A stretch of DNA of 64,000 bases from Burkholderiaceae bacterium (lineage in GTDB: Bacteria; Pseudomonadota; Gammaproteobacteria; Burkholderiales; Burkholderiaceae_D). The stretch is taken from contig JAOAUN010000035.1 of the NCBI GenBank assembly GCA_030157545.1, forward strand, positions 109,956 through 173,955, written 5' to 3'. Each line of letters opens with the position of its first letter. Within the stretch, counting starts at the first letter, position 1. Below the pieces are notes generated by a model. It ran no database searches. It was not told the DNA's origin and saw nothing but the letters and a program-made list of their open reading frames with translations. Both the position numbers and the translations under genes were made by a program. Below, piece after piece: positions 50,125-60,346 of this stretch.

Positions 50125-51102
50125 TTACTTTTCCAAACCGGCAGGTGGCCAGTTTTCCAACTTCATACCCAGTGTCAGACCGCGCGAAGCCAAGACTTCC
50201 TTGATTTCGTTGAGTGACTTACGACCCAGATTCGGGGTCTTGAGCAATTCATTTTCGCTACGCTGGATCAAGTCGCCAATGTAGTAAATGTTTTCTGCTT
50301 TCAGGCAGTTAGCAGAGCGTACTGTCAATTCAAGATCATCAACCGGACGCAGCAAGATAGGATCAACGCTAGGTGCGCGCGATGGTGCTTCGGCAGCAGC
50401 TTCGGTACCTTCGAGTGCAGCGAAGACATTCAATTGATCAACCAGCACGCGGGCAGATTGACGAATCGCTTCTTCAGGCGTGACAACACCATTGGTTTCG
50501 ATGTTGATGATCAGCTTGTCGAGGTCGGTACGCTGCTCAACGCGAGCGGACTCAACGTAATAAGAAACGCGACGAACTGGCGAAAATGATGCATCCAGAA
50601 TGATACGGCCGATGGTCTTGTTGGCATCTTCAGCCAGGCGACGGACGTTACCCGGCACATAACCACGGCCTTTTTCAACTTTAACTTGCATGTCGAGCTT
50701 GCCACCTGGAGTCAGGTGAGCAATCACGTGATCAGGGTTGATCAGTTCAACGTCATGCGGCAGATCGATATCGGAAGCCAGAACTGGGCCTTCGCCTTCC
50801 TTTTTTAGGGTCAGGGTGACATCGTCACGATTGTGCAGTTTGAATACGACACCCTTGAGGTTCAAGAGGATATCAACGACGTCTTCCTGCACGCCGTCGA
50901 GTGTCGAGTATTCATGCACAACACCAGCGATAGTGACTTCGGTAGGCGCGTAGCCAACCATCGAAGACAGCAGGACGCGGCGCAGTGCGTTGCCGAGGGT
51001 GTGGCCGTAGCCGCGCTCAAAAGGCTCCATCACGACTTTAGCGTGACCAGGGCCCAGTGGTTCGACTTCGATAATGCGTGGTTTTAACAGATTGTTTTGC
51101 AT
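50125..51102 (-). CDS. rpoA: RNA polymerase alpha subunit
   Basis: RpoA dimerises to nucleate RNA polymerase; its C-terminal domain binds UP elements and activators. It has 325 residues from the ATG at 51102 (MQNNLLKPR), preceded by AGGAC. The N-terminal domain has [30 protein letters not shown]. After a flexible linker (about 235-250), the C-terminal domain contains [30 protein letters not shown] terminator-like palindrome lies between rpsD and this gene. Confidence 0.97.
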   Translation of the reverse strand: MQNNLLKPRIIEVEPLGPGHAKVVMEPFERGYGHTLGNALRRVLLSSMVGYAPTEVTIAGVVHEYSTLDGVQEDVVDILLNLKGVVFKLHNRDDVTLTLKKEGEGPVLASDIDLPHDVELINPDHVIAHLTPGGKLDMQVKVEKGRGYVPGNVRRLAEDANKTIGRIILDASFSPVRRVSYYVESARVEQRTDLDKLIINIETNGVVTPEEAIRQSARVLVDQLNVFAALEGTEAAAEAPSRAPSVDPILLRPVDDLELTVRSANCLKAENIYYIGDLIQRSENELLKTPNLGRKSLNEIKEVLASRGLTLGMKLENWPPAGLEK

Positions 51103-51158
51103 GAAATGTCCTTTCAATACCCTCGGTTCGTTACACCGATAAGGCTGATGGCATGTCG

Positions 51159-51184
51159 AAAAGCCCTGAAGCTAGCTTCAGGGC
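51159..51184 (-). terminator. Terminator-like palindrome between rpsD and rpoA
   Basis: Positions 51163-51184 are a perfect 22-bp palindrome (gccctgaa-gctagc-ttcagggc). It is followed on the minus strand by four T. It lies inside the operon, so it may act as an attenuator, an RNA processing site or a partial terminator. Confidence 0.6.
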
Positions 51185-51196
51185 CGGGGAATTTTA

Positions 51197-51820
51197 TTAG
51201 CGTGAATACAGTTCGACGATCAGTGACTCATTGACTTCCTGATTGAAGTCAGCACGGTCTGGCAAGGTCTTGAGGGAGCCTTCCATTTTCTTGGAGTCGA
51301 TAGAAACCCACATTGGGAATCCAGACTGTTCTGCCAGGGACAGCGCTTCAGCAATACGAACTTGCTTCTTGGCTTTTTCACGAACAGCGACGATATCGCC
51401 GACTTTAACTTGAGCAGAAGCGATGTTGACAACACCACCGTTTACAACGATCGCTTTGTGCGAGACCAATTGGCGTGCTTCAGCGCGAGTTGAAGCGAAA
51501 CCGAGACGATATACAACATTGTCCAGACGGGTTTCCAGCAACTTCAGCAGCGTTTCGCCAGTGTTGCCCTTGCGACGGTCAGCTTCTGCGAAATAACGAC
51601 GGAATTGACGCTCGAGGATGCCGTACATACGCTTGACCTTTTGCTTTTCGCGCAATTGGTTACCGTAGTCGGAGGTACGTACGCCTGAAGTACGGCCATG
51701 TTGACCAGGCTTGGAATCCAGTTTGCACTTGGAATCCAGCGAGCGACGTGCGCTCTTGAGGAACAGGTCCGTGCCTTCGCGACGGGAAAGTTTTGCTTTA
51801 GGTCCGATGTAACGTGCCAC
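51197..51820 (-). CDS. rpsD: 30S ribosomal protein S4
   Basis: S4 is a primary 16S rRNA binder and, in E. coli, the translational repressor of the alpha operon. It has 207 residues, with the N-terminal [21 protein letters not shown]. The central S4 RNA-binding domain is [31 protein letters not shown]. The zinc cysteines of some S4 forms are absent. The start codon is GTG (complement of cac at 51818-51820), with AAGGAA upstream. Both flanking gaps carry terminator-like hairpins, unusual for this operon. Confidence 0.97.
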   Translation of the reverse strand: MARYIGPKAKLSRREGTDLFLKSARRSLDSKCKLDSKPGQHGRTSGVRTSDYGNQLREKQKVKRMYGILERQFRRYFAEADRRKGNTGETLLKLLETRLDNVVYRLGFASTRAEARQLVSHKAIVVNGGVVNIASAQVKVGDIVAVREKAKKQVRIAEALSLAEQSGFPMWVSIDSKKMEGSLKTLPDRADFNQEVNESLIVELYSR

Positions 51821-51910
51821 GATTTTTTCCTTGTTAAATGACGTTCCGAATACTCAACAGAGTACTCAAACGCTAGTCTGACCAATCATTGATCAAACGG
51901 TGGTCTTAAG

Positions 51911-51936
51911 AACAAAACCCGCCAGTCATTGGCGGG
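51911..51936 (-). terminator. Terminator-like hairpin between rpsK and rpsD
   Basis: A perfect 7-bp GC stem (cccgcca 51918-51924 / tggcggg 51930-51936) with a 5-base loop is followed on the minus strand by TTTTGTT. The 143-bp gap around it is large for this operon. Confidence 0.6.
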
Positions 51937-51963
51937 CCACTTGCTGCTACTACTGAACTGAAA

Positions 51964-52368
51964 TTAGATACGACGGCGCTTAGGTGGACGGCAACCGTTA
52001 TGTGGCACTGGCGTCACATCCTGAATCTCGGTGATCTTGATACCAAGGTTGTTCAGTGCACGCACAGCTGATTCGCGGCCAGGACCTGGTCCCTTGATAC
52101 GAATTTCCAGATTCTTGATGCCGCACTCAATGGCCACTTTACCTGCAGCTTCAGCCGCGACTTGAGCTGCAAACGGAGTCGACTTGCGTGAACCCTTGAA
52201 GCCTGCACCACCGGAGGTTGCCCAAGACAAGGCATTACCTTGACGATCGGTGATGGTAATAATAGTGTTATTGAAGGATGCGTGTACGTGGGCGATGCCT
52301 TCAGCAACGTTCTTCTTAACTTTTTTACGCACACGTGCTGATGCGGCGTTATTTGGTGATTTAGCCAT
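51964..52368 (-). CDS. rpsK: 30S ribosomal protein S11
   Basis: S11 is a platform protein of the small subunit that contacts mRNA near the E site. It has 134 residues. The conserved core is [46 protein letters not shown] (start near 24), and the C-terminus is [16 protein letters not shown]. It lies 27 bp after rpsM. Confidence 0.97.
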   Translation of the reverse strand: MAKSPNNAASARVRKKVKKNVAEGIAHVHASFNNTIITITDRQGNALSWATSGGAGFKGSRKSTPFAAQVAAEAAGKVAIECGIKNLEIRIKGPGPGRESAVRALNNLGIKITEIQDVTPVPHNGCRPPKRRRI

Positions 52369-52395
52369 AATAGTTTCCTTGAATCCGCGACTGGA

Positions 52396-52761
52396 TTACT
52401 TCTTCAGCGACTGCGCTGCTTTACGCGGGCCCTTACGGGTGCGTGCATTCGTACGGGTACGCTGTCCACGACAAGGCAAGCCACGACGATGACGCATGCC
52501 GCGATAACAACCGAGATCCATCAGGCGCTTGATATTCATCGACAGTTCGCGACGCAGGTCGCCTTCTACGATGAATTTGCCGATTTCGTCACGGAGCTTT
52601 TCGAGCTCGTTGTCATCGAGATCTTTGACTTTTTTAGTCGTCGATACGCCTGTTTCGGCACAGATTTTTTCTGCGCGTGGACGGCCAATACCATAGATGG
52701 CGGTGAGGCCAATTACGGTGTGCTGATGGTTGGGGATATTAACCCCTGCAATACGTGCCAT
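52396..52761 (-). CDS. rpsM: 30S ribosomal protein S13
   Basis: S13 sits in the 30S head and bridges to the 50S subunit and P-site tRNA. It has 121 residues, beginning [26 protein letters not shown]. The conserved C-terminal stretch is [27 protein letters not shown]. It is the first ribosomal gene after rpmJ, as in the classical alpha operon. Confidence 0.97.
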   Translation of the reverse strand: MARIAGVNIPNHQHTVIGLTAIYGIGRPRAEKICAETGVSTTKKVKDLDDNELEKLRDEIGKFIVEGDLRRELSMNIKRLMDLGCYRGMRHRRGLPCRGQRTRTNARTRKGPRKAAQSLKK

Positions 52762-52788
52762 TCGTTATTCCTCGATCAATAACGTTAA

Positions 52789-52902
52789 TTAACCTTGGCG
52801 CTGCTTATGACGCGGCTCGATACAAATAACTCGAACTACGCCCTTGCGCTTGATGATCTTGCAGTTGCGGCAGAGCCGCTTCACTGATGCGAGCACTTTC
52901 AT
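52789..52902 (-). CDS. rpmJ: 50S ribosomal protein L36
   Basis: This is a 37-residue protein, [21 protein letters not shown]...KQRQG. The zinc-ribbon residues are C11, C14, C27 and H32, so it is the zinc-binding (C+) form. It lies between secY and rpsM, 27 bp before rpsM. infA, which often sits between secY and rpmJ, is not here. Confidence 0.95.
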   Translation of the reverse strand: MKVLASVKRLCRNCKIIKRKGVVRVICIEPRHKQRQG

Positions 52903-52968
52903 GATGGCCCTCTTTCTTTCAGTTTTTAATTACTTAATTTATCTAAATTAGCATGTGACCCGACTCGT

Positions 52969-54300
52969 TTAGCGAGAAGAGGCACCGCCCTTAAAATTCG
53001 CTTTGCGCAATAAAGAATCATACTGCTGCGACATTACATAATTTTGAACTTGTGCCATGAAGTCCATCGTGACGACCACGATAATCAACAATGAAGTGCC
53101 CCCGAAGTAAAAAGGAACATTCCAGCGAGCGATCAAAAATTCAGGCAACAAACAAACTAAGGTGATGTAAACCGCGCCAGCCAAAGTCAGGCGAGTCAAT
53201 ATGCGATCTATGTAACGAGCAGTCTGATCACCGGGACGAATGCCTGGAACGAAAGCACCGCTCTTTTTCAAATTGTCAGCCGTTTCTTTGCTATTAAATA
53301 CCAAAGCGGTATAGAAAAAGCAGAAAAAGATAATCGCAGTTGCGTACAACAGAGCGTGGATCGGCTCGCCGGGCGCCATAGATGCAGCCAAATCCTTTAA
53401 GAAACGTACTACAGGACTCGTAGTGTCACCGGAAGTGAACCAACTTGTAATTGTCGCCGGAAACAAAATAATCGACGATGCAAAAATTGGAGGGATCACA
53501 CCAGCCATATTCAACTTTAAAGGCAGATGACTACTCTGGCCGCCGTAAATCTTGTTACCAACCTGACGCTTCGCGTAGTTGACAAGTATCTTGCGTTGAC
53601 CACGCTCTATGAATACAACCAGAAAGGTGACTGCTGCAACTACCAGGCAAATCAAAATGGCTGAAAGAGCATTCATTGAACCAGTACGTACCAGCTCAAA
53701 TAAACCACCGATCGCGCTTGGCAAACCAGCCGCAATGCCAGCAAAAATAATGATAGAGATACCGTTGCCTAGACCGCGCTCCGTGATCTGCTCGCCTAGC
53801 CACATCAGAAACATCGTGCCAGTAACCAGAGTAACTACCGTGGTAAAGCGAAACGCCAAGCCCGGATCAAGAACCAGTCTTGCCTGCGCTTCCAGAGCAA
53901 CCGCAATACCTAGCGCCTGAAAGGTTGCCAGAACCAATGTACCGTAACGGGTGTACTGCGTAATCTTGCGACGACCTGATTCACCTTCCTTTTTCATTGC
54001 CTCCAACTGCGGCGATACCACCGACAGCAGTTGCATGATGATCGACGCCGAAATATACGGCATGATACCAAGTGCAAAAATAGTGAAACGGGACAGCGCA
54101 CCACCGGAGAACATGTTGAACATGCCCAGTATGCCGCCACGATTTTGATTAAACAGTGCAGCCAGCTGAGCCGGGTCAATACCCGGAACAGGAATGTGCG
54201 CACCGATCCTGAACACCACTAATGCGGCAAGCAGGAACCACAGACGGCTCCACGGGAAGCCGCTTGCTGCACTTTTAGCGAGTTTAGGAGAAGTAGCCAT
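52969..54300 (-). CDS. secY: Preprotein translocase subunit SecY
   Basis: SecY is the channel of the Sec translocon. In 443 residues, ten membrane helices can be followed. The pore ring and plug region lie in helix 2 and after ([37 protein letters not shown]). The cytoplasmic loops contain the SecA/ribosome-binding basic residues near [17 protein letters not shown]. It is in the spc operon 17 bp after rplO, the classical place. Confidence 0.97.
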   Translation of the reverse strand: MATSPKLAKSAASGFPWSRLWFLLAALVVFRIGAHIPVPGIDPAQLAALFNQNRGGILGMFNMFSGGALSRFTIFALGIMPYISASIIMQLLSVVSPQLEAMKKEGESGRRKITQYTRYGTLVLATFQALGIAVALEAQARLVLDPGLAFRFTTVVTLVTGTMFLMWLGEQITERGLGNGISIIIFAGIAAGLPSAIGGLFELVRTGSMNALSAILICLVVAAVTFLVVFIERGQRKILVNYAKRQVGNKIYGGQSSHLPLKLNMAGVIPPIFASSIILFPATITSWFTSGDTTSPVVRFLKDLAASMAPGEPIHALLYATAIIFFCFFYTALVFNSKETADNLKKSGAFVPGIRPGDQTARYIDRILTRLTLAGAVYITLVCLLPEFLIARWNVPFYFGGTSLLIIVVVTMDFMAQVQNYVMSQQYDSLLRKANFKGGASSR

Positions 54301-54317
54301 TAATGCCTTTTCGTTGC

Positions 54318-54749
54318 TTAGGCTACTGAGCCGCCAGCTGCTTCAATTGCTGCTTTAGCACCTTTAGTAGCAATCAAACCGATCAACTTGACCTTCTTGG
54401 TCAGTTCACCAGCTTTGATTACACGAACAACACGAGCCAGATCGGTAACGAGGCCTGCTTGCTTGAGTGCCAAAACATCGATGTCGGAGACTGGCAGTTT
54501 TTCCAGATCGGACAAACGGACTTCCGCTTTGTAAGGCGTTGCCAGCGACTTGAAACCACGCTTAGGCAAACGACGTTGCAGAGGCATCTGACCGCCTTCG
54601 AAGCCGACTTTATGAAAGCCGCCCGAGCGTGACTTCTGACCTTTGTGACCGCGACCTGCGGTTTTACCGAGACCGGAGCCAATGCCGCGACCTACGCGAC
54701 GCTTGTAGTGCTTGGCACCTTCTGCGGGTTGAATTGTGTTCAGTTCCAT
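54318..54749 (-). CDS. rplO: 50S ribosomal protein L15
   Basis: L15 binds 23S rRNA early in 50S assembly. It has 143 residues. The Gly/Arg/Lys-rich N-terminal extension ([28 protein letters not shown] at about 16-43) reaches into the rRNA. The globular C-terminal domain ends [13 protein letters not shown]. It lies between rpmD and secY. Confidence 0.97.
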   Translation of the reverse strand: MELNTIQPAEGAKHYKRRVGRGIGSGLGKTAGRGHKGQKSRSGGFHKVGFEGGQMPLQRRLPKRGFKSLATPYKAEVRLSDLEKLPVSDIDVLALKQAGLVTDLARVVRVIKAGELTKKVKLIGLIATKGAKAAIEAAGGSVA

Positions 54750-54774
54750 GATTTGCTCTGGTCGTAAGCGAGGC

Positions 54775-54954
54775 TTACGACACCACTTTCACGAGATATG
54801 ATACTTTGTTGATCATGCCGCGCACTGATGGCGTATCTTCCAACTCGGAGACCGAGTTGATGCCGCGCAGACCCAGACCTCGAACGGTTGCGCGATGTGA
54901 CTCGCGTGTACCGATCAGGCCTTTAACCAGCTTTACTTTGACTGTGTTTGCCAT
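54775..54954 (-). CDS. rpmD: 50S ribosomal protein L30
   Basis: This is a 59-residue protein, [20 protein letters not shown]...SYLVKVVS. It has the L30 ferredoxin-like fold with the typical GLGLRGINS turn. It is 10 bp downstream of rpsE and 25 bp upstream of rplO, the standard spc order. Confidence 0.95.
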   Translation of the reverse strand: MANTVKVKLVKGLIGTRESHRATVRGLGLRGINSVSELEDTPSVRGMINKVSYLVKVVS

Positions 54955-54964
54955 ATAGCTCGCC

Positions 54965-55483
54965 TCAGCTCAGGATTTCTTCAACCGTCTTGCCGCGTTT
55001 AGCAGCAATTTCGGACGGGGTGTTCATCTTTGCCAGACCGTTCAGCGTTGCACGAACCATGTTGTACGGGTTAGTCGAGCCATTTGACTTCGCTACCACG
55101 TTGGTTACGCCCATCACTTCGAAGATGGCGCGCATAGGACCACCAGCAATAACGCCGGTACCGTCTTTTGCAGGAATCATCATGACTGACGACGCACCAT
55201 GCTTACCGCTGACCATATGCTGCAAAGTGCCGTTTTTCAACGTAACCTTGATCATCTTGCGGCGAGCTTCTTCCATCGCTTTTTGAACGGCGACTGGCAC
55301 CTCTTTCGACTTGCCTTTGCCCATGCCGATACGGCCATCACCATCACCAACTACAGCAAGTGCAGCGAAACCCATAATCCGGCCGCCCTTCACTACCTTG
55401 GTGACGCGATTAACCGCGATCATTTTTTCGCGCATGCCATCATCAGGCTTGTCGCTTTGCATCTTCGGGCTCATTTTTGCCAT
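54965..55483 (-). CDS. rpsE: 30S ribosomal protein S5
   Basis: S5 supports decoding accuracy and mRNA helicase activity at the 30S entry. It has 172 residues. The double-stranded RNA-binding-like N-terminal domain is about 15-80 ([33 protein letters not shown]). The C-terminal domain has [26 protein letters not shown]. It is 12 bp after rplR. Confidence 0.97.
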   Translation of the reverse strand: MAKMSPKMQSDKPDDGMREKMIAVNRVTKVVKGGRIMGFAALAVVGDGDGRIGMGKGKSKEVPVAVQKAMEEARRKMIKVTLKNGTLQHMVSGKHGASSVMMIPAKDGTGVIAGGPMRAIFEVMGVTNVVAKSNGSTNPYNMVRATLNGLAKMNTPSEIAAKRGKTVEEILS

Positions 55484-55495
55484 AACGATTCTTCC

Positions 55496-55858
55496 TTAGA
55501 ACTTCAGACCGGCTTCACGGGCGGCTTCGGCAACTGCCTTGACGCGACCGTGATAACGGAAACCAGAGCGATCGAATGCGACTTCACCGATGCCGGCTTT
55601 AAGTGCCTTCTCTGCAACGCGCTTGCCCACCAGGGTTGCAGCAGCTGTGTTGCCACCTTTACCCGATTGGCCGGCGAGTTCCTTGCGGACCTCTGCCTCG
55701 GCGGTCGACGCGCTTGCCAGGACAGTTGCGTCCGGGGCGATAATGCTCGCGTAGATATGCAGATTGGTACGATGCACGGCAAGGCGATTCACCTTGAGTT
55801 CTGCGATCTTGGCGCGCGTTTGACGCGAGCGGCGCAGACGAGATTGTTTCTTGTCCAT
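55496..55858 (-). CDS. rplR: 50S ribosomal protein L18
   Basis: L18 binds 5S rRNA and helps place it in the 50S subunit. It has 120 residues from the ATG at 55858 ([18 protein letters not shown]); a TTG two codons upstream is less likely. The basic N-terminus and the conserved [25 protein letters not shown]-terminus are present. Confidence 0.96.
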   Translation of the reverse strand: MDKKQSRLRRSRQTRAKIAELKVNRLAVHRTNLHIYASIIAPDATVLASASTAEAEVRKELAGQSGKGGNTAAATLVGKRVAEKALKAGIGEVAFDRSGFRYHGRVKAVAEAAREAGLKF

Positions 55859-55870
55859 GGTCAACCCCTG

Positions 55871-56404
55871 TTACTTCTTCTTGGTTTCTTTGATTACCAC
55901 AACTTCGTCCGCATAACGGACGCCTTTGCCTTTATAAGGCTCAGGGCTGCGATAGGCACGAACTTCAGCGGCAACTTGGCCAACTTGCTGACGATCAATA
56001 CCTTTGATCAAAATTTCGGTAGGCGTCGGTGTTTCGCATTTAACGCCAGCTGGCATTTGATGCACAACCGGATGTGAAAAACCCAAAGCCAGATTCAGCT
56101 TTTCGCCTTGCGCTTGCGCTTTGAAGCCCACACCAACCAACGAGAGCTTCTTTTCAAAGCCCTTGGATACACCGTTGACCATGTTATTGACCAGCGCGCG
56201 AACCGTACCGGACATCGCATTTGCTTCGCGAGTCTCATTAGCTGCGGTACAGGTCAGCGTTTCATTATCGTTCTTGATCAAAACGAGGCCATTCAAAGGC
56301 AACGACAGAGTACCTAACGGCCCTTTGACGGTGATTTTGTCGGCTGCAATCGTTACTTCGACACCCTTAGGTACCGCGATCGGCATTTTACCTACACGAG
56401 ACAT
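55871..56404 (-). CDS. rplF: 50S ribosomal protein L6
   Basis: L6 lies near the factor-binding stalk base. It has 177 residues in two similar domains. It starts [19 protein letters not shown], with the conserved C-terminal stretch [26 protein letters not shown]. It is 15 bp after rpsH. Confidence 0.97.
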   Translation of the reverse strand: MSRVGKMPIAVPKGVEVTIAADKITVKGPLGTLSLPLNGLVLIKNDNETLTCTAANETREANAMSGTVRALVNNMVNGVSKGFEKKLSLVGVGFKAQAQGEKLNLALGFSHPVVHQMPAGVKCETPTPTEILIKGIDRQQVGQVAAEVRAYRSPEPYKGKGVRYADEVVVIKETKKK

Positions 56405-56419
56405 GTTGAATTTCCTCTC

Positions 56420-56815
56420 TTAGGCCACGTAGCACAGCACTTCACCACCGGTACCGGTAGCGCGCGCTTTGCGATCCGTCATCACACCCTTTGGGGTTGA
56501 AATGATGGTGACGCCAAGGCCGTTCATCACGGTCGGAATATCGCCTTTGCCACGATAGACACGCAGACCTGGCTTTGACACGCGGTCGATACGTTCAATC
56601 ACTGGACGACCAGCATAATATTTCAGACCAATCTTTAATTCAGGCTTTGCCTTTTCACCAACGACCGCGAAGTCTTCGATGTAGCCTTCGTCCTTCAAGA
56701 CCTGCGCAATCGCAACCTTGATTTTGGAAGACGGCATTGCCACGGAGGTCTTGTTGACAACCTGTGCATTGCGGATACGGGTCAGCATATCGGCAATAGG
56801 ATCGCTCATACTCAT
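56420..56815 (-). CDS. rpsH: 30S ribosomal protein S8
   Basis: S8 is a primary 16S rRNA binder and, in E. coli, represses the spc operon by binding mRNA near rplE. It has 131 residues, starting [18 protein letters not shown], with the conserved C-terminal [27 protein letters not shown] did not resolve an S8 binding site in the rplE mRNA by eye. Confidence 0.97.
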   Translation of the reverse strand: MSMSDPIADMLTRIRNAQVVNKTSVAMPSSKIKVAIAQVLKDEGYIEDFAVVGEKAKPELKIGLKYYAGRPVIERIDRVSKPGLRVYRGKGDIPTVMNGLGVTIISTPKGVMTDRKARATGTGGEVLCYVA

Positions 56816-56830
56816 CGCATCTTCTCCTAT

Positions 56831-57136
56831 TTACCAGCTGGCTTTAGTCATACCCGGGATCTCGCCACGCATGGCGATTTCACGGAGCTTAGTACGGCCA
56901 AGGCCGAACTTACGGAAGGTACCGCGCGGACGACCTGTCAATGCGCAACGATTACGCTGACGGGTAGGAGCCGAGTTACGTGGCAGAGCCTGCAACTTCA
57001 GGCGTGCTTCGTAACGCTCTTCTTCCGATTTCGATTGGTCATCGATGATTGCCTTTAACTCTGCGCGCTTACCGGCGAATTTCTTCACCATGTTAGTACG
57101 CTTGAGTTCACGGTTAATCAGTGCCAGTTTTGCCAT
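56831..57136 (-). CDS. rpsN: 30S ribosomal protein S14
   Basis: S14 is a 30S head protein. It has 101 residues from the ATG at 57136 ([13 protein letters not shown]); the longer frame starting in the rplE end is rejected. It lacks the CxxC pairs of the short zinc form, so it is the long zinc-free type. The C-terminus [34 protein letters not shown] is conserved. Confidence 0.96.
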   Translation of the reverse strand: MAKLALINRELKRTNMVKKFAGKRAELKAIIDDQSKSEEERYEARLKLQALPRNSAPTRQRNRCALTGRPRGTFRKFGLGRTKLREIAMRGEIPGMTKASW

Positions 57137-57143
57137 GGCAGCC

Positions 57144-57683
57144 TCAGTTTCTGAACGGGAATTTAAATGCGGCGAGAAGCGCTTTTGCTTCATCGTCGGT
57201 CTTTGCTGTCGTGGTGATGCTGATGTTCATTCCACGCAGTGCGTCGATCTTGTCATACTCGATCTCGGGGAAAATGATCTGCTCTTTCACACCGATGTTG
57301 TAGTTGCCACGACCGTCAAATGCACGACCCGATACGCCGCGGAAGTCACGTACGCGCGGCAGCGCAACGGTCGTCAGACGATCGAGGAATTCGTACATAC
57401 GGGCACCACGCAGGGTGACCATGCAACCAATCGGATAACCTTCGCGGATTTTGAAACCAGCGATAGCTTTACGCGCCTTGGTTACGACTGGCTTTTGACC
57501 GGCAATCTTGGTCAGGTCGCCAACGGCGTGCTCAATGATCTTTTTGTCTGCAACAGCTTCAGACAAACCCATGTTGAGGGTGATCTTGAGGATACGTGGC
57601 ACCTCCATTGCAGACTTGTAGCCAAACTTGGCTGTCAGGTCAGCAACGACTTTTTCTTTATAAAATTCTTGGAAACGGGCCAT
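57144..57683 (-). CDS. rplE: 50S ribosomal protein L5
   Basis: L5 binds 5S rRNA and contacts the P-site tRNA. It has 179 residues. Conserved parts are [40 protein letters not shown] and the C-terminal [31 protein letters not shown]. It is 5 bp after rplX. Confidence 0.97.
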   Translation of the reverse strand: MARFQEFYKEKVVADLTAKFGYKSAMEVPRILKITLNMGLSEAVADKKIIEHAVGDLTKIAGQKPVVTKARKAIAGFKIREGYPIGCMVTLRGARMYEFLDRLTTVALPRVRDFRGVSGRAFDGRGNYNIGVKEQIIFPEIEYDKIDALRGMNISITTTAKTDDEAKALLAAFKFPFRN

Positions 57684-57688
57684 TTTCT

Positions 57689-58003
57689 TTACGCTTTCAC
57701 GACTTCGCCGCTGGACTTAAAGACGCGGACTTTTTTACCATCCACAACTTTGATGCCAACGCGATCTGCCTTACCCGTAGCTGCATTGAACAATGCAACG
57801 TTGGACACATGAATTGGCATCAGCTTGTCAACGATGCCGCCTGTTATACCCGTCATCGGGTTAGGCTTGGTCGCTTTTTTTGCGATGTTGATGCCATCGA
57901 CTACGAGGTGATCGGCGCCGACACGCTGCGTAACTACACCACGCTTGCCTTTGTCTTTACCGGTCAGGACAATTACTTCATCCTTGGTTTTGATCTTATC
58001 CAT
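57689..58003 (-). CDS. rplX: 50S ribosomal protein L24
   Basis: L24 is an assembly-initiating 23S rRNA binder near the tunnel exit. It has 104 residues. The KOW motif is at the N-terminus ([22 protein letters not shown]), and the rest matches L24 ([34 protein letters not shown]). It lies 9 bp after rplN. Confidence 0.97.
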   Translation of the reverse strand: MDKIKTKDEVIVLTGKDKGKRGVVTQRVGADHLVVDGINIAKKATKPNPMTGITGGIVDKLMPIHVSNVALFNAATGKADRVGIKVVDGKKVRVFKSSGEVVKA

Positions 58004-58012
58004 GACGACTCC

Positions 58013-58381
58013 TTACAGAACTTCGGGCGCGAGGGAAACGATCTTCATGAAGCGCTCAGTGCGCAGCTCACGGGTGACCGGTCCAAAAATACGCGTGCCG
58101 ATAGGCTCAAGCTTTGCGTTCAGCAGCACTGCTGCATTTCCGTCAAAACGAACCAGGGAACCGTCTTGACGACGAACACCCTTGGCGGTGCGTACAACTA
58201 CCGCATTATAAATTTCACCTTTTTTGACGCGGCCACGAGGCGCGGCAACTTTAACGGTGACCTTGATCACGTCGCCAATACCTGCGTAACGGCGCTTTGA
58301 ACCGCCCAAAACTTTAATGCACATGACTTCACGCGCACCAGTGTTGTCGGCCACTTCGAGCCGGCTTTCAGTTTGAATCAT
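58013..58381 (-). CDS. rplN: 50S ribosomal protein L14
   Basis: L14 contacts 16S rRNA in an inter-subunit bridge. It has 122 residues, starting [33 protein letters not shown]. It is the first gene of the spc group and is separated from rpsQ by an unusual 211-bp gap, so it may have its own promoter. Confidence 0.97.
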   Translation of the reverse strand: MIQTESRLEVADNTGAREVMCIKVLGGSKRRYAGIGDVIKVTVKVAAPRGRVKKGEIYNAVVVRTAKGVRRQDGSLVRFDGNAAVLLNAKLEPIGTRIFGPVTRELRTERFMKIVSLAPEVL

Positions 58382-58592
58382 GATTTTTTCTTTCCCAACT
58401 TAATCCGTTAAATTCGCACAATGCGTCATCACGGTCAGTCTTGGTCCCGCCAGCAGTTTCAAAAAATAAGAAACAGCCGATTGGGTGGACAAAAACTACT
58501 TACATTTATTTCAACAACCATTCCAGGCTGCGAAGCAGCAAGGAAGCCCGACATTATGCATTACAAAATGCCGGGCGTGCAAACTATTTTAA
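58382..58592 (-). other. 211-bp non-coding gap between rpsQ and rplN with hairpins
   Basis: The S10/spc junction holds no gene. On the minus strand a hairpin of 5 plus 4 bp with one mismatch (58546-58550/58572-58576, 58552-58555/58567-58570) follows rpsQ. A small stem gctgc-gaa-gcagc (58527-58539) comes next. No good T run follows. A weak promoter, TTGTCC-N17-TTATTT, can be drawn further down. The gap could be an operon boundary with an rplN leader. Confidence 0.45.
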
Positions 58593-58865
58593 TCAAACAG
58601 CTTGCGATTCTTGCAGTACGCGTGTTACCGACCATGCCTTGGTCTTGGAGATAGGACGACCCTCCACGATTTCGACTGTATCGCCTTCTTTGGCTACATT
58701 ACCTTCGTTGTGCGCATGGTACTTTTGCGAACGCACGATAATTTTGCCGTACAAAGGATGGCGCACACGACGCTCAATCAGCACAGTTACGGTTTTTTCC
58801 ATTTTGTCGGAAACAACGGTGCCAACCAGAGTGCGCTTGAGCGCTTGTTTAACTGGCTCGTTCAT
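58593..58865 (-). CDS. rpsQ: 30S ribosomal protein S17
   Basis: S17 is an early-binding 30S protein of OB fold. It has 90 residues. Conserved stretches are [31 protein letters not shown] and [25 protein letters not shown]. It overlaps the rpmC stop by one base and is the last gene of the S10 group before the 211-bp gap. Confidence 0.97.
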   Translation of the reverse strand: MNEPVKQALKRTLVGTVVSDKMEKTVTVLIERRVRHPLYGKIIVRSQKYHAHNEGNVAKEGDTVEIVEGRPISKTKAWSVTRVLQESQAV

Positions 58866-59056
58866 TATTGACCGTCCTTCTGTTTGATAACAGTCTTCAC
58901 GCGAGCTATATCACGGCGCACTTTTTTCAGCTGAGATGTATTGTTCAGCTGCTGCGTCGCGATCTGCATGCGCAGACCGAATTGGGCTTTCAACAGGTCG
59001 TTGAGCTCTTTTGCGAGCGCAGCCTGATCTTTACCTTGGAGTTCTGATGCTTTCAT
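58865..59056 (-). CDS. rpmC: 50S ribosomal protein L29
   Basis: L29 lies at the tunnel exit and helps dock trigger factor and SRP. It is a 63-residue, two-helix protein: [30 protein letters not shown], then [16 protein letters not shown]. It is 9 bp after rplP and one base overlapping rpsQ. Confidence 0.96.
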   Translation of the reverse strand: MKASELQGKDQAALAKELNDLLKAQFGLRMQIATQQLNNTSQLKKVRRDIARVKTVIKQKDGQ

Positions 59057-59065
59057 GACTACCCC

Positions 59066-59485
59066 TTATTGGCCGACTTGACGCACGACGAAAGTGGTCA
59101 TCAACGGCAGCTTGGCAGCCGCCAGGCGGAACGCCTCGCGCGCCAGTGCTTCGTCCACACCGTCCATCTCGTACAGCACTTTGCCCGGCTGAATTTCAGC
59201 CACGTAGTATTCCGGATTACCCTTACCGTTACCCATACGGACTTCAGCAGGCTTCTGCGAAATCGGCTTGTCCGGGAAGATTCGGATCCAGATACGGCCG
59301 CCACGTTTAATGTGACGGGTCATCGCACGACGTGCAGCTTCAATCTGACGTGCAGTCAAACGACCACGACCGACAGCTTTCAAGCCGAATTCGCCGAACG
59401 ATACGCCAGTGCCGCGGTCATGCGAAATGCCCTTGTTGCGGCCTTTTTGCTCTTTGCGATATTTTCTGCGTGCTGGTTGCAGCAT
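59066..59485 (-). CDS. rplP: 50S ribosomal protein L16
   Basis: L16 shapes the A-site region of the 50S. It has 139 residues, starting [19 protein letters not shown]. The conserved parts are [35 protein letters not shown] and [26 protein letters not shown]. It is 2 bp after rpsC. Confidence 0.97.
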   Translation of the reverse strand: MLQPARRKYRKEQKGRNKGISHDRGTGVSFGEFGLKAVGRGRLTARQIEAARRAMTRHIKRGGRIWIRIFPDKPISQKPAEVRMGNGKGNPEYYVAEIQPGKVLYEMDGVDEALAREAFRLAAAKLPLMTTFVVRQVGQ

Positions 59486-59487
59486 AA

Positions 59488-60336
59488 TTATTCTCCTGCC
59501 TTTTCAGCTGCTGCAACTGGTGCGTCAGCTTTCTTGGCGCGAACCCGTTTAGCTGCAGGCGCTGCATCTCCGGCAGCAGCTACGGTTGGTGATCCTTCAG
59601 GACGCTTGGTGCGGGCTGGACGGGCAGCTGGCTTGCCATCATCACGGCGTGGCGCACGACGCTCGCGCTTGTCGTCGCCGGCAACTTCGACAACCGGCGT
59701 TTCGCCATTTGCCAAACGATCGCCTTTGTAGACCCAAACTTTGATGCCGATGATGCCGTAGGTGGTTTCGGCTTCGCCGAAACCATAGTCGATATCAGCG
59801 CGCAAAGTGTGCAGAGGCACACGGCCTTCGCGATACCACTCTGTACGCGCAATTTCGATACCGTTAAGACGGCCTGCCGACATGATCTTGATGCCTTGTG
59901 CACCCAGACGCATAGCATTTTGCATCGCACGCTTCATCGCACGACGGAACATGATGCGTTTTTCAAGTTGCTGAGCAATCGAATCGGCAATCAGCTGCGC
60001 ATCGATTTCCGGCTTACGAATTTCTTCGATATTGACGTGGACAGGAACGCCCATCATTTTGCCCAGCGCCGACTTCAGCACTTCAATGTCTTCGCCTTTT
60101 TTGCCGATAACGACACCTGGACGCGAGCTGAAAATCGTGATGCGCGCGTTCTTCGCAGGACGCTCGATCAGGACGCGGCCAACGGACGCATTCTTCAGCT
60201 TCTTCTTCAGGTAGTCGCGAACTGCCAGATCTTCCTGCAGCATGCTGGCGAAGTTGCCATTGCCTGCATACCAGCGTGATCCCCAGTTGCGGGTGACGGC
60301 AAGACGGAAGCCGGTTGGATGTATTTTTTGACCCAT
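59488..60336 (-). CDS. rpsC: 30S ribosomal protein S3
   Basis: S3 lines the mRNA entry. It has 282 residues, longer than the 233 of E. coli. The KH domain lies at about 40-110 ([24 protein letters not shown]). The C-terminal S3 domain is followed by a tail of about 60 residues rich in Lys, Arg, Ala and Pro (from about 222). Similar basic tails are, from memory, common in Burkholderiales S3. It lies 10 bp below rplV. Confidence 0.97.
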   Translation of the reverse strand: MGQKIHPTGFRLAVTRNWGSRWYAGNGNFASMLQEDLAVRDYLKKKLKNASVGRVLIERPAKNARITIFSSRPGVVIGKKGEDIEVLKSALGKMMGVPVHVNIEEIRKPEIDAQLIADSIAQQLEKRIMFRRAMKRAMQNAMRLGAQGIKIMSAGRLNGIEIARTEWYREGRVPLHTLRADIDYGFGEAETTYGIIGIKVWVYKGDRLANGETPVVEVAGDDKRERRAPRRDDGKPAARPARTKRPEGSPTVAAAGDAAPAAKRVRAKKADAPVAAAEKAGE

Positions 60337-60346
60337 CGTGACTCCC

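Noticed and set aside
55199..56077. 292-codon plus-strand open frame across rpsE, rplR and rplF
   Set aside because: It crosses three real genes and their gaps; no family resemblance.
57045..57812. 255-codon plus-strand open frame across rpsN, rplE and rplX
   Set aside because: Mirror of highly biased ribosomal-protein codons.
58421..58654. 77-codon plus-strand frame in the rpsQ-rplN gap
   Set aside because: Half of it is antisense to rpsQ, it lacks a ribosome site, and its sequence is explained by hairpins and leader sequence.
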